From the NCBI RefSeq assembly GCF_900111365.1, contig NZ_FOGZ01000023.1, forward strand, positions 1 through 46,262: a DNA stretch of 46,262 nucleotides, written 5' to 3'. The notes under the pieces were generated by a model. The model saw nothing but the letters and a program-made list of their open reading frames with translations. It searched no databases and had not been told where the DNA came from. How positions within the stretch are numbered: the first letter of the stretch is position 1; the number at the start of each line of letters is the position of its first letter. A program made the translations under genes and the position numbers. Origin of the DNA: Propionibacterium cyclohexanicum. GTDB taxonomy: Bacteria > Actinomycetota > Actinomycetes > Propionibacteriales > Propionibacteriaceae. This document shows, in pieces, positions 17,060 through 25,490 of this stretch.

Positions 17060-20000
17060 AGCGACTACTCAGCGCACTCGGCTCACTGATCGTACTCATC
17101 GGATTGCTCCCCGGCGGGGCCTGGGCACTGTGGCATTGGGGGCGCCTCGATCTCATCGTGCACCTCACCCCGCAGGCGCTGCTGGACCCCGGAATGTCCG
17201 GTGACCTGCTCCTGGTGCTGTTCACCCTGGCCGGATGGGGAGCCTGGCTGCTCCTGAGCGCCTCGGTGGTCAGCGAAATCGTCCGAACGGCCAGCGCGGG
17301 TCGAGTGCGATGGCAACCACCCGGTGACGGGGTCTTCGGTCCGGCTGCGGCGGTGCTCATCACCTGCATCGCAGGCCTCATCGCAGGGACCGAAACCGGC
17401 CACAGCACGAGCTCCTCGTCCCATGCCTCCGACGCTGCCACGGTCGCGACAGCGCCCGCGCCGAGCGAGCAGGACGCGGCTGCCGAGCAAGTCAGCGCCT
17501 GCGGGGACTCCAGGCAGGCGAGGCTCCGGTGGCACACGGTCGTCGAGGGCGACGATCTGTGGAGCCTCGCACAGCGCTACTGCGGGGAGGGCAGCCGGTG
17601 GCGCGAGATCGTGGCCGCGAATCCGACCACGGTGCTCTCGCCACTGCAGCCCCTGGTGGCCGGGGCGCTGTTGGAGATCCCGGAGTCATGGCCGCACACC
17701 CACGCCACGTCGGGCTCGGAAGGCCCGGTCGGTTCGGTCCGGCTGCTCAATGTCTCGCAACCGAGCCCAGCCACGGTGGTCGTCGAGGAGGGGGACAGCC
17801 TGTGGACGCTGGCCCAGGAACACCTCCACGACGGCGCGCTGTGGCCACTGATCCATCGGGAGAATGCCCAGCTCATCGCTGACCCCGAGCTCATCCTGCC
17901 CGGACAACAGCTGAGGCTGCCCGCCGTGGATTCCGGGCGGGGCGATCATTCGGCTCCACCGGCCTCGCACCCTCCCGGCACCGCAGGTGATGCTCCGGTG
18001 TCCACCGCGCCGGCGCCGGGGGATCCGAGCCCCGGCGCGGCCACCCCGGCACCCCCGGCCACCCCGGGCGACGAGTCCTCGAGTCAGCTGGAACCGGTGC
18101 CCATCGATGGTCCGGCGTTCGGCAACGCGCAGGACCTGGGTGCCGCCGCGCAGAGCCCGGCAGGGGCCGTGGGCGGTTCAGGGGAGGTCTTGTCGGACGA
18201 CCAGGATGTGGCCGAGTACCTGCATTCCCTCATCGGTCCGATGGGTGCTGCTGCCGCAGCGGCGCTGCTCGGGGCCTGGGCCCTGCGCCGTCGCTGGCAG
18301 CGCGCCCAGCGCGCAGCGGGTCAGCGCTCGCCTCGCCCCGGTCCGCGCGGCGAGGCCGCGCTCGCGGCAATGGCGAAGCTCGCGAACCCGACTGCGCAGG
18401 AGCGTTCACCGGACCAGCCGCCATCCCCGGAGCATGACGAGATGCACGAAGATCCCCCCGCCCATACCGGATCCGGCTGCTCGGCACCGGCTGTCGGGGA
18501 CGCCGACGATGAGGCCCATCAGCCAGCGGCGGTGTCACCTACCGCGATCGCGTCGGGAGCGGCAGGGGCTCCCCGGTCCCGCGGCCCCAGCATCGGCGCG
18601 CGGCACGAGGCACTACTGGTTCAACTCGGCAGCTCCCCAGAGGGTCCCAGCACGCTCGATCTGTCGCCGGGGGGCCGGTTCAGCGTCCGTGCCGACGACA
18701 CCGAGATCCTCACCGCGCTATTCGCCTCACTGGCAGCTCAGCTCGTCGGCCGCGACGACGCCGCCGTGCGGGTGCACCTTCCCCCCTCGTGCTCGTGGCT
18801 CGCCACGCTCGACGCCCCCGAGCTGGAGATCGCCTCCGACGCCGATGAACTGGTATCACAGCTGAGCGGGATCATCGCCGCCAGGCGCGCGCAGCTGCCT
18901 CTTGGATCCTCCGCCGAACCGGACGAGGACCCACCCGGCGAGGATCGTCTCCCCCGTGAGATCTTCCTGCTGGACCAGCAGTGGGACGCCGAGCAGATGG
19001 TGCTCGAGGAGCTGGGGATCGCCGTACTCTGCGTCGCGGACGACTCCGAGGAGGCCCTCGTCACCCTTGACGAGCAGCGTGGCAGCCTGGCCGGCACCCG
19101 CTTCGAACCCGCCCTGCTCACAGCGCCTGCCCGTCGCGCCATGGAGGAGCTCTTCGAGGCCGCCACCAGCACCGACTACCAGACCGCGTGGTGGTGGGCG
19201 GTCCCCTCCGATCCGCCCGGCATCCCTGCGGCGAAGACCTCATCAACCCCATGGCGGACGGCTGCTTGCGATCCGCTCGGCGAACTCGTCGCCCTGCCCA
19301 CCCCTGTCAGCCCACTGCCCAGTGAGGAGTTCCCCGTGCCCGATTCGCCACCCTCACCGGCCCCCTTCCTCCGGATGCTCGGACCCATCGAGCTGCTGAA
19401 CGCCCACGGGCCCCGCCCCAGCCGCGCAGTGAAGCAGTGCGAGGAGTATTGCGCCTGGATCCTCGCCCACCCCGGGTCCGGCGCCGGCCGGATGACGCGC
19501 GATCTCTTGGTCGCCGACGCCACGAGGCGCTCCAATATGTCGAGGCTGCGCTCCTGGCTCGGCCACGATGACGACGGCCAGCCCTATCTCCCGGACGCCT
19601 ATACAGGCCGCATCTGCCTGCATCCGGGAGTCAGCTCGGACTGGGAACAGTTCCAGGTGCTCATCGCCGGAGGGGTCAATCGGGCCACGGACCGGGCTCT
19701 CCACGCAGCGCTGTCCTTGGTGCGCGGGGCGCCGCTGGCCGATGCTGCCCCCGGCGAGTGGCGGTGGGCGGAGGAACTGCGCACCGACATGGTCTGCGCC
19801 ATCCGTGACACCGGCGTGGCTCTCGCCGAGCACTGTCTGGTGCGCCGCGAGATCGACCGGGCCCGCTGGGCCACCTCCGTCGCCCTCGCCGCAGCGCCCG
19901 ATGACGAACTGCTCCTGTGCATGCGGCTGCGCACCGAGCACCTGGCCGGCAATCGCTTGGAGGTGGAGGGTCTCGTCCTGCGGATCACTCGCCACGCCCG

Positions 20001-20085
20001 GCTGCTGGGCGTCGATCTCCTGGACACCACCGTCCAGCTCCTGCAAGAGGTGATGGAAGGCAGGGCCCGGGCCAGGCTCGCGTGA
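17056..20085 (+). CDS. Membrane LysM protein with C-terminal SARP-type activator domain
   Basis: A 1009-residue fusion. Order: three predicted membrane helices (about 5-28, 50-73, 94-111); LysM 1 (about 158-209, WHTVVEGDDLWSLAQRYCG); LysM 2 (about 238-288, VVVEEGDSLWTLAQEHLHD); a Pro/Ala/Gly linker (290-375); a fourth helix (about 393-409) followed by RRRWQR; a long acidic/Pro-rich region (420-510); a central domain of unknown type (about 515-710); then a winged-helix-like start (LRMLGPIELLNAHG, about 771) and a bacterial transcriptional activator domain (about 858-1000). With four helices the LysM part and the SARP-like part lie on opposite sides only if topology allows; the Arg-rich stretch after helix 4 favours a cytoplasmic C-terminus. 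Coupled to the TadE gene by ATGA. It could link cell-wall contact to gene control, but DNA binding is unproven. Confidence 0.8.
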   Translation: MKRLLSALGSLIVLIGLLPGGAWALWHWGRLDLIVHLTPQALLDPGMSGDLLLVLFTLAGWGAWLLLSASVVSEIVRTASAGRVRWQPPGDGVFGPAAAVLITCIAGLIAGTETGHSTSSSSHASDAATVATAPAPSEQDAAAEQVSACGDSRQARLRWHTVVEGDDLWSLAQRYCGEGSRWREIVAANPTTVLSPLQPLVAGALLEIPESWPHTHATSGSEGPVGSVRLLNVSQPSPATVVVEEGDSLWTLAQEHLHDGALWPLIHRENAQLIADPELILPGQQLRLPAVDSGRGDHSAPPASHPPGTAGDAPVSTAPAPGDPSPGAATPAPPATPGDESSSQLEPVPIDGPAFGNAQDLGAAAQSPAGAVGGSGEVLSDDQDVAEYLHSLIGPMGAAAAAALLGAWALRRRWQRAQRAAGQRSPRPGPRGEAALAAMAKLANPTAQERSPDQPPSPEHDEMHEDPPAHTGSGCSAPAVGDADDEAHQPAAVSPTAIASGAAGAPRSRGPSIGARHEALLVQLGSSPEGPSTLDLSPGGRFSVRADDTEILTALFASLAAQLVGRDDAAVRVHLPPSCSWLATLDAPELEIASDADELVSQLSGIIAARRAQLPLGSSAEPDEDPPGEDRLPREIFLLDQQWDAEQMVLEELGIAVLCVADDSEEALVTLDEQRGSLAGTRFEPALLTAPARRAMEELFEAATSTDYQTAWWWAVPSDPPGIPAAKTSSTPWRTAACDPLGELVALPTPVSPLPSEEFPVPDSPPSPAPFLRMLGPIELLNAHGPRPSRAVKQCEEYCAWILAHPGSGAGRMTRDLLVADATRRSNMSRLRSWLGHDDDGQPYLPDAYTGRICLHPGVSSDWEQFQVLIAGGVNRATDRALHAALSLVRGAPLADAAPGEWRWAEELRTDMVCAIRDTGVALAEHCLVRREIDRARWATSVALAAAPDDELLLCMRLRTEHLAGNRLEVEGLVLRITRHARLLGVDLLDTTVQLLQEVMEGRARARLA

Positions 20086-20180
20086 CCTCGGACCGGACCG
20101 CACTGGACTGGGCCGGACTGGACCTCACCGGGACCGAGGCGTCCGGCGCCGGCGTGCGCCTCACACCAAGAACGGGCGCC

Positions 20181-20771
20181 TCACATCAAGAAGAAGTCCT
20201 TCACCCCGCCCAGCAACATCTGCACAGCGACGATGATGAGGATCATGCCCATCAACCGCTCAATGGCAGTGAGGAAGCGCTCCCCCAGCCAGTGGTGCAG
20301 CCAGCCCGAGGAGTAGAGAATCAACGCGCACGGCAGCCAGGCGAGCACCACGGCGGCGAGCAGCAGCGGCCAATGCGCCGGATTCTGATTGATCATGATC
20401 ACCTCGGTGGCCAGCACCGACGGGCCTGCCGTGTAGGGCACTGCGAGCGGGACGATGAAGGGCTCGTCGAACAGGCGCTCACGCAGCGAGTGTTCGGGAG
20501 TGGGGAACATCATGCGCACGGCGATGAGCAACAGAATCAGCCCTCCGGCTGCTGCCAGCGCCTCCTGGGTGACGTGCAAGATGGCCAGCAGTTTGCCGCC
20601 GATGAGCAGAAAACCCACCATGATGACCAGGGCGATGCTCAGTTCGCGCGCCAGCACACGCTGACGGCGCTTCGGGTCCACATGGTGCAAGGCGGCGAGA
20701 AACAGCGGAATGTTGCCCAACGGATCCATCACGAGGAACAGCGTGAATGACGCGGACAGCATCTCTCTCAT
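20181..20771 (-). CDS. MarC family integral membrane protein
   Basis: A 196-residue protein of the MarC/UPF0056 family with six predicted helices and the hallmark FLVMDPLGNIPLFLA near the N-terminus; VPLAVPYTAGPSVLATEVI is the second conserved segment. The function of the family is not settled. The ATG at 20771 has GGGAG seven bases upstream; an in-frame start at 20804 is weaker. A 17-base direct repeat (20156-20172 and 20176-20192, one mismatch) duplicates the 3' end of the gene including its stop region. Confidence 0.88.
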   Translation of the reverse strand: MREMLSASFTLFLVMDPLGNIPLFLAALHHVDPKRRQRVLARELSIALVIMVGFLLIGGKLLAILHVTQEALAAAGGLILLLIAVRMMFPTPEHSLRERLFDEPFIVPLAVPYTAGPSVLATEVIMINQNPAHWPLLLAAVVLAWLPCALILYSSGWLHHWLGERFLTAIERLMGMILIIVAVQMLLGGVKDFFLM

Positions 20772-20970
20772 ACAGTCACTCCCTCTTGTCCGCTCGGCGC
20801 CCACGGTGGCCGGATCTTTCGCCGGTCAGCACCTTCTGCCGGCCACGAGCGCCCTGCCCGGCCTGCCGGTGCCAGCCCATGTTTACCGCACCGGACCAAT
20901 GAATCCGCAAGTAATGGCCATCCTGCCCGGTTCAGGCGGGAATGATTGGTGCGTACGCCGTATCCAGCGA

Positions 20971-22302
20971 CTATTTCTCCTTGAGCGCTATCCGCGTCCC
21001 ACGGTCGAAGAGCGCATTGCCCAGCGGACGCGAGGCGGCGGCGAAGCCGCCGCTCGCCACCAGATAGAGCGCGCCGAGTCCGGCACTTACCGCGAGGCTC
21101 ACCCCATTCGCCGGAAGCACGAGCGCCCCGATCACCGCGCCCAGCACAGTGCTCACGTTGTAGGCCATGTCGTACAGGGTGAACACCCGGCCGCGGAAGG
21201 AATCGTCGATGTGCGCCACCACGACGGTGTCCACCTGTACCTTCACCGACTGGCCCATCAAGCCGATGAGGAAGCCATTGGCGACGAGCGTCGGGACCCA
21301 TGGGACCGAGCCCAGCGTCGCCTGGCTGATCCCCATGACGACGAGCAGCGCGATGATGCAGCGTCGCACCCCCAGCCAGTGGCCCAGCGGTGCCGCGATG
21401 AACCCGCTCAGCGCGAAACCGACTCCGCTCACGAGGAACCACACCCCGATACCGGCCAACGCCGCCGTGAGTTCACCGGGCGCAGTGAGGTGATTGCGAT
21501 AAACCACGATGACCAGCCCCATGAGCATGCCGTAGCCGATCCTCACCACGCACTGCATCGACAGGGCCAGCCAGGCCGGGCGGCGTGAGGCAAGGTGACG
21601 CACCGCTTGGAGGAGCCCTCCGGCGACCTCGGCCACCGTCGCGCGATGGGCCTCGGTGCCTGGGCCCAGAGCGGTTCGATCAATCCTCGTACAGATCAGC
21701 GCGGAGCAGGCGAAGAGCACCCCTGCCAGCGCGAAGATGAGCGCATTCGCTTCGTCCACACCCAGCTGGGGGGCCACGAGCAGCCGGATCGCGCCACCGG
21801 CCCCGCCGCCTACGATGAGCCCGACCGGTCCGATCATCGGCATGATGGAGCTGGCGTCCAGGTACTCGTTGCCGGACACCGTGCGGGCAAGCCCTGCCTG
21901 CAGCCCGGCCAGGGTGAAGCGATTGAGGCTGAGCATGATCAACAACATGAGTGTGAGCGTGACCTGGCTCGCGCCCGTGGTGAGATGGCGCGCGATGAGC
22001 ACTGCCAGCACGCCGCTGCACACCATCCGTACCAGGTCGACGGTGATGGAGATCCGCTGACGCGAGAAGCGGTCGAGGAAGACTGCGACGAAGGGGCCGA
22101 TCAGCGAGTACGGCAGCATCGTGAGCGCCAGCACACCGGCGACCGCCCAGGCACTGGTCTGGCTTTGCGGACTGAACAACAGATAGGAGGCCATACCGAT
22201 CTGCGCGGTGCCATCGCCGGACTGGCCGGCCAGGCGCACGAGCGTGAGCTTCCGGAAATCGTGGTGGACCCACAGCCTGCTCAGACGACGGGTGAATTCC
22301 AC
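20971..22302 (-). CDS. MFS transporter
   Basis: A 443-residue major facilitator protein with about twelve hydrophobic segments, of the type often annotated as enterobactin-exporter-like or macrolide-efflux-like (SGDGTAQIGMASYLLF in the first helix, GPFVAVFLDRFSRQRI loop between helices 2 and 3). The GTG at 22302 (VEFTRRLSRLWVHHDF) has GGGAG four bases before it; the longer in-frame ATG at 22449 overlaps the divergent gene and adds 49 non-hydrophobic residues. Substrate unknown. The 199-base space before marC contains only weak inverted repeats. Confidence 0.85.
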   Translation of the reverse strand: MEFTRRLSRLWVHHDFRKLTLVRLAGQSGDGTAQIGMASYLLFSPQSQTSAWAVAGVLALTMLPYSLIGPFVAVFLDRFSRQRISITVDLVRMVCSGVLAVLIARHLTTGASQVTLTLMLLIMLSLNRFTLAGLQAGLARTVSGNEYLDASSIMPMIGPVGLIVGGGAGGAIRLLVAPQLGVDEANALIFALAGVLFACSALICTRIDRTALGPGTEAHRATVAEVAGGLLQAVRHLASRRPAWLALSMQCVVRIGYGMLMGLVIVVYRNHLTAPGELTAALAGIGVWFLVSGVGFALSGFIAAPLGHWLGVRRCIIALLVVMGISQATLGSVPWVPTLVANGFLIGLMGQSVKVQVDTVVVAHIDDSFRGRVFTLYDMAYNVSTVLGAVIGALVLPANGVSLAVSAGLGALYLVASGGFAAASRPLGNALFDRGTRIALKEK

Positions 22303-22384
22303 GGGACTCCCTCGAGCTGGACAGGCGATGGGCCCCGGCAGCTTATCCCGGATCGGTACGACGGGCCTCGGATAGGGTACAGCC

Positions 22385-22819
22385 ATGAGTGGTTCGAATG
22401 AGGGATCGGCGCCAGATTCCCGTCGTACGCGGGAACAGACGGCACGCACCCAGCTTCACATGCAGGAGGAGGCGGCCCGGCGTGAGGCCGTGTCGGCGCA
22501 GAAGCTCATTGACGACTTCGTCGTCGCCGCCCGCGAGCGCGGGCTGGAACCCCAGCCACTGATGGCCAAACTCCTCTCGGGCGGCACGGTGAAGACCGAC
22601 AAGAAGGGCTGGTACATCAAGCGCAGCCATACGATCGCCGTCGGCGAGGACGGCGGATACTACGTGCTCACGGTGCCCGGCGGCCTGCTGGCGCGCTGGC
22701 GCGGCGTGGAACTCCACCGAGCGCAGCCCTCGCTGCAGGTCAGCAGGGGCGGACGCGACGGCGAGACTGGCGATCTGGCCGAATTCCTGCAGCGCACTCT
22801 CGACGGCGAGAACCTCTGA
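22385..22819 (+). CDS. Conserved actinobacterial protein of unknown function
   Basis: A 144-residue soluble protein without a signal peptide. The N-terminal third is charged and probably helical (RREAVSAQKLIDDFVVAARERGL). The middle has a basic GGTVKTDKKGWYIKRSHTIAVGEDGGYYVLTVPGG segment, then a C-terminal helix. I know similar short proteins in actinobacteria but no function. There is no Shine-Dalgarno: TAGGGT lies six bases before the ATG, which fits a leaderless mRNA. It is divergent from the MFS gene with an 82-base gap. Confidence 0.7.
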   Translation: MSGSNEGSAPDSRRTREQTARTQLHMQEEAARREAVSAQKLIDDFVVAARERGLEPQPLMAKLLSGGTVKTDKKGWYIKRSHTIAVGEDGGYYVLTVPGGLLARWRGVELHRAQPSLQVSRGGRDGETGDLAEFLQRTLDGENL

Positions 22820-22908
22820 GCCCAACGGGGCATCCGGTGGCAGGTGCGGCCTGGACAGGTGCCCCGTGACGGGAGCACCCCCTGAAACAGGCACCCCTGA
22901 TACAGGCA

Positions 22909-22944
22909 CCAGGGGGCTGCTGGTCACCCCCAACAGCCCCCTGG
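22909..22944. terminator. Strong GC hairpin, likely terminator
   Basis: CCAGGGGGCTG and CAGCCCCCTGG form a perfect 11-pair stem with a 14-base loop, 90 bases after the stop of the 144-residue protein gene and between convergent genes. It has no T-run, which is common in high-GC actinobacteria, and could act in both directions. Confidence 0.6.
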
Positions 22945-23089
22945 GCGAATGCGGGCCACAGGACGCAAAGCCCTGCGACGCTGGGCATGGCACGAGCCCC
23001 GGTCACCCGGCGCGGATACCGGCGCCCTAGGCAAGGGACATCTCAGTGCTGAACCCTGAGAAGAACAGTACACGAATTTGAGAGTGGGA

Positions 23090-23124
23090 TGAGAATCTCT
23101 TGGCACAAGAGGACAGGATTCTCA
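23090..23124. repeat. Inverted repeat TGAGAATC/GATTCTCA
   Basis: A perfect 8+8 inverted repeat spaced by 19 bases; the spacer itself can pair TCTT with AAGA, giving a longer interrupted hairpin. It lies about 115 bases beyond the 3' end of the response regulator gene. It may be the terminator of the two-component operon or part of a small transcript. Confidence 0.5.
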
Positions 23125-23237
23125 GGGGCCGCTGGTACCGCGCCCTGTGCAGACCGGGTCCAGGGGCATGACTGTCGCAGCAGGACGCGGCCGGGAACCC
23201 CGACCGAGCAGGTAGATCCCGAGACCGACCGCATGCC

Positions 23238-23900
23238 TCAGGTGTGCACCAGGCCGGTCTCATAGGCCAACAGCACGAGCCCGACCCGGTCGCGGGCCCG
23301 CAACTTGTTGAGCAGCCTGCCGATATGTGTCTTCACGGTGCCCTCGGCCATGAACAGGCGCTGGGCGATCTCCGCATTCGTGGCCCCCTTCGCCACCTCG
23401 AGAAGCACCTCGCGTTCCCGGTCGGTCAGGACGTCGAGACGCGTGTCGGGTTCGCCGGGCCGGTCCGGCAGCGACGCAGCGACATGGTCGAGCAGGCGCC
23501 TCGTGGCGCTCGGGGCCACCACCGCGTCGCCGGCAGCGACCGTACGGATGGCATTGAGGAGATCCTGGGGGCGAGCGTCCTTGAGCATGAAGCCCGCCGC
23601 ACCTGCCTTGAGCGCCGCGAAGACGTACTCGTCGAGATCGAAGGTGGTCAGAACCAGGACGCGGGTGGAGCCGTCGAGAGCGGTCACCCGGCGGGTGGCC
23701 TCGACGCCGTCCATGACAGGCATGCGAATGTCCATGAGGACGACATCGGGGGCGATTTCACCGATCTTTGCGAGGGCCTCGGCCCCATCGGAGGCCTCGC
23801 CCACCACCCTCATGTCGGATTCCGCCTCGATGAGCATGCGGAAACCGCTGCGCACCAGTGCCTGGTCATCGGCCAGCAGGACCGTGATCTGCTCAGTCAT
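23238..23900 (-). CDS. NarL/LuxR-type response regulator
   Basis: A 220-residue regulator: receiver domain at about 5-120 with the phospho-acceptor Asp57 (DVVLMDIRMP), acidic pocket DD (11-12) and conserved Lys in MLKDA, then a LuxR helix-turn-helix (LTDREREVLLEVAKGATNAEIA, GTVKTHIGRLLNKL). The ATG at 23900 overlaps the kinase stop by eight bases and has GGAGG upstream; the longer in-frame start lies inside the kinase gene. Paired with the kinase encoded upstream. Targets are unknown. Confidence 0.94.
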   Translation of the reverse strand: MTEQITVLLADDQALVRSGFRMLIEAESDMRVVGEASDGAEALAKIGEIAPDVVLMDIRMPVMDGVEATRRVTALDGSTRVLVLTTFDLDEYVFAALKAGAAGFMLKDARPQDLLNAIRTVAAGDAVVAPSATRRLLDHVAASLPDRPGEPDTRLDVLTDREREVLLEVAKGATNAEIAQRLFMAEGTVKTHIGRLLNKLRARDRVGLVLLAYETGLVHT

Positions 23901-25308
23901 CCATGCCTCCCTCGTTCTCGTCGTGATCTGGTGCCATCGGTGATGGCGGTGTGCTCGCGGTCTGCGCCGACTCACCCGGTAGGCCAGCGTCCCCGCGCCG
24001 GGTGCCGGGCAGTCCCGTAGGCCCGGTGTGTTCGGCGGATGTGGGCTCGGTGTGTTCCATGCGTGTCGATGGTGTCGGCACCGCCGGGCGGTTCGGATGG
24101 GCAGGATGGTGGGAGGCGAGGGGCAGCTGGGCCTGCACCTGGAAGCCTCCGCTGCTCAGCGGCCCCACGGTGATGGTGCCCCCCATGGCACTGACTCGCT
24201 CGCGCATACCGCGCAGTCCATTGCCCGCGCCGTCGTCGCTGGCCTGGGCACCCCAGCCGTCGTCTCGAATGACCAGCGTGATGAGCGAGGGTTCGTAGTC
24301 GATCGCGACGAGACATCGCGCCTGGGGGCCCGCGTGCTTGAGGAAGTTGGTCACCGCCTCCTGAACGACCCGGTAGGCCGTCAGACCCACAGTGGCCGGC
24401 ACCACCGGCACCTCGCCGTCGGTGACCAGCTCGACCCGGTCGCCGGCACGCTCGACCATGCCGGGAATGTCCTCAAGGCCGGGCTGCGGTGCGTAGTCGG
24501 CCTGGCCGGGACCGGCGCGCAGCACCCCCACGATGCGCCGCATCTCGGTAAGCGCCTCGCGTCCGGTCTCGGCAATGATGTCGAGCACCTCACCAGTGCC
24601 CTGCGGATTCCTCGCGGCCATCGCCTTTCCGCCTTCGGCCTGAACGACGATGACGCTCAGCGAGTGAGCCACCACATCGTGCAATTCGCGGGCGATGTCG
24701 TTGCGGACCCGCGCCTCGGTGCTGCGTGCCCGCTCTGCGCGGTTGGTGAGCGTGGCCTCGTAGCGCTGCACTGCTGCGCGGGCCAGCTCCTGAGCGGCGA
24801 TGTCGTTCTCGCGCAGCCGGCGCCCGATGAGATAGGGCACGAGGACGGCGGTGAAGCACATGATGAACAGGAGCACGAAGAGGCCCACCCGACTGGTGTC
24901 CTCGCCGGTGAATCCCGGATTGTGCACCCACCGCAGCGGCCCGAGGACTGCCCCGATGGTGCCGGAGACGAGCACGAGCCGCGAGCTCCCGCCGTCGATC
25001 CAGCGGGCGATCGAATAGGCCACCACGGGGACTGCGAGCAGTGAAGCGGTCGGACCCGGCACCGCCACGCACTGGACGAGCCCGGCGACCGAGACGATGG
25101 CCAGCATGATGAGGGGTCGGCGCTGGCGCACCAGCAGCGGGAGGGTGAGACCCAGGGAGGTGAGCACAGCGGCGAACTGGCGGGTGGGGCTGGTTGCGAG
25201 CAGGTCACCCCAGAAAGCTGTTGCGGCTGTGAGCACCACGGTGAGCGCGATGTCGCCCTTCGACGGGAGAGCAACACCGCGTCGCAACGGCCAGCGTGAG
25301 GTGGACAT
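23893..25308 (-). CDS. NarL-family sensor histidine kinase
   Basis: A 471-residue kinase. N-terminal helices (four to six, about residues 20-165) form the membrane sensor without a large external loop. The HisKA_3 dimerisation domain carries the phospho-acceptor His in ARELHDVVAHSLSVIVVQAE (about 210), then a HATPase_c domain (about 295-395; QEAVTNFLKHA, DDGWGA, GLRGMRERV). The last 75 residues are Pro/Thr/His-rich and probably disordered. The start could be this ATG or a GTG six bases upstream; neither has a strong RBS. Forms a pair with the response regulator gene, stop overlapping. Confidence 0.92.
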   Translation of the reverse strand: MSTSRWPLRRGVALPSKGDIALTVVLTAATAFWGDLLATSPTRQFAAVLTSLGLTLPLLVRQRRPLIMLAIVSVAGLVQCVAVPGPTASLLAVPVVAYSIARWIDGGSSRLVLVSGTIGAVLGPLRWVHNPGFTGEDTSRVGLFVLLFIMCFTAVLVPYLIGRRLRENDIAAQELARAAVQRYEATLTNRAERARSTEARVRNDIARELHDVVAHSLSVIVVQAEGGKAMAARNPQGTGEVLDIIAETGREALTEMRRIVGVLRAGPGQADYAPQPGLEDIPGMVERAGDRVELVTDGEVPVVPATVGLTAYRVVQEAVTNFLKHAGPQARCLVAIDYEPSLITLVIRDDGWGAQASDDGAGNGLRGMRERVSAMGGTITVGPLSSGGFQVQAQLPLASHHPAHPNRPAVPTPSTRMEHTEPTSAEHTGPTGLPGTRRGDAGLPGESAQTASTPPSPMAPDHDENEGGMDD

Positions 25309-25490
25309 GTCCACACCAGCCTACGGTCCTCGCGAACGGGCCCGGGGCGGCACAGGGGCCTTGGCATGTGGCGTAGTAGGTGGCTAGTGGGGGTAAGACC
25401 ATGGAGGCCAGTCCGCTGGCGGATCTGCCCGCAAACTAAACTTTCCATAAGAAGACACCTACAGCACCATCGCGTGCAGATGGAGCAGAG

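Larger units (their letters stand above)
22820..23237. other. 418-base intergenic region with two hairpins
   Basis: The region separates two convergent genes and has no credible ORF. It contains the repeated ACAGGCACC (twice, 22886-22910), the 11+11 inverted repeat at 22909-22944, and an 8+8 inverted repeat at 23090-23124. The part 23040-23130 is clearly more AT-rich than the surroundings. A small RNA or two back-to-back termination regions are possible; nothing more can be supported. Confidence 0.4.

Noticed and set aside
20156-20192. 17-base direct repeat at the 3' end of the marC gene
   Set aside because: Two copies with a 20-base period look like a simple local duplication; no functional sign.
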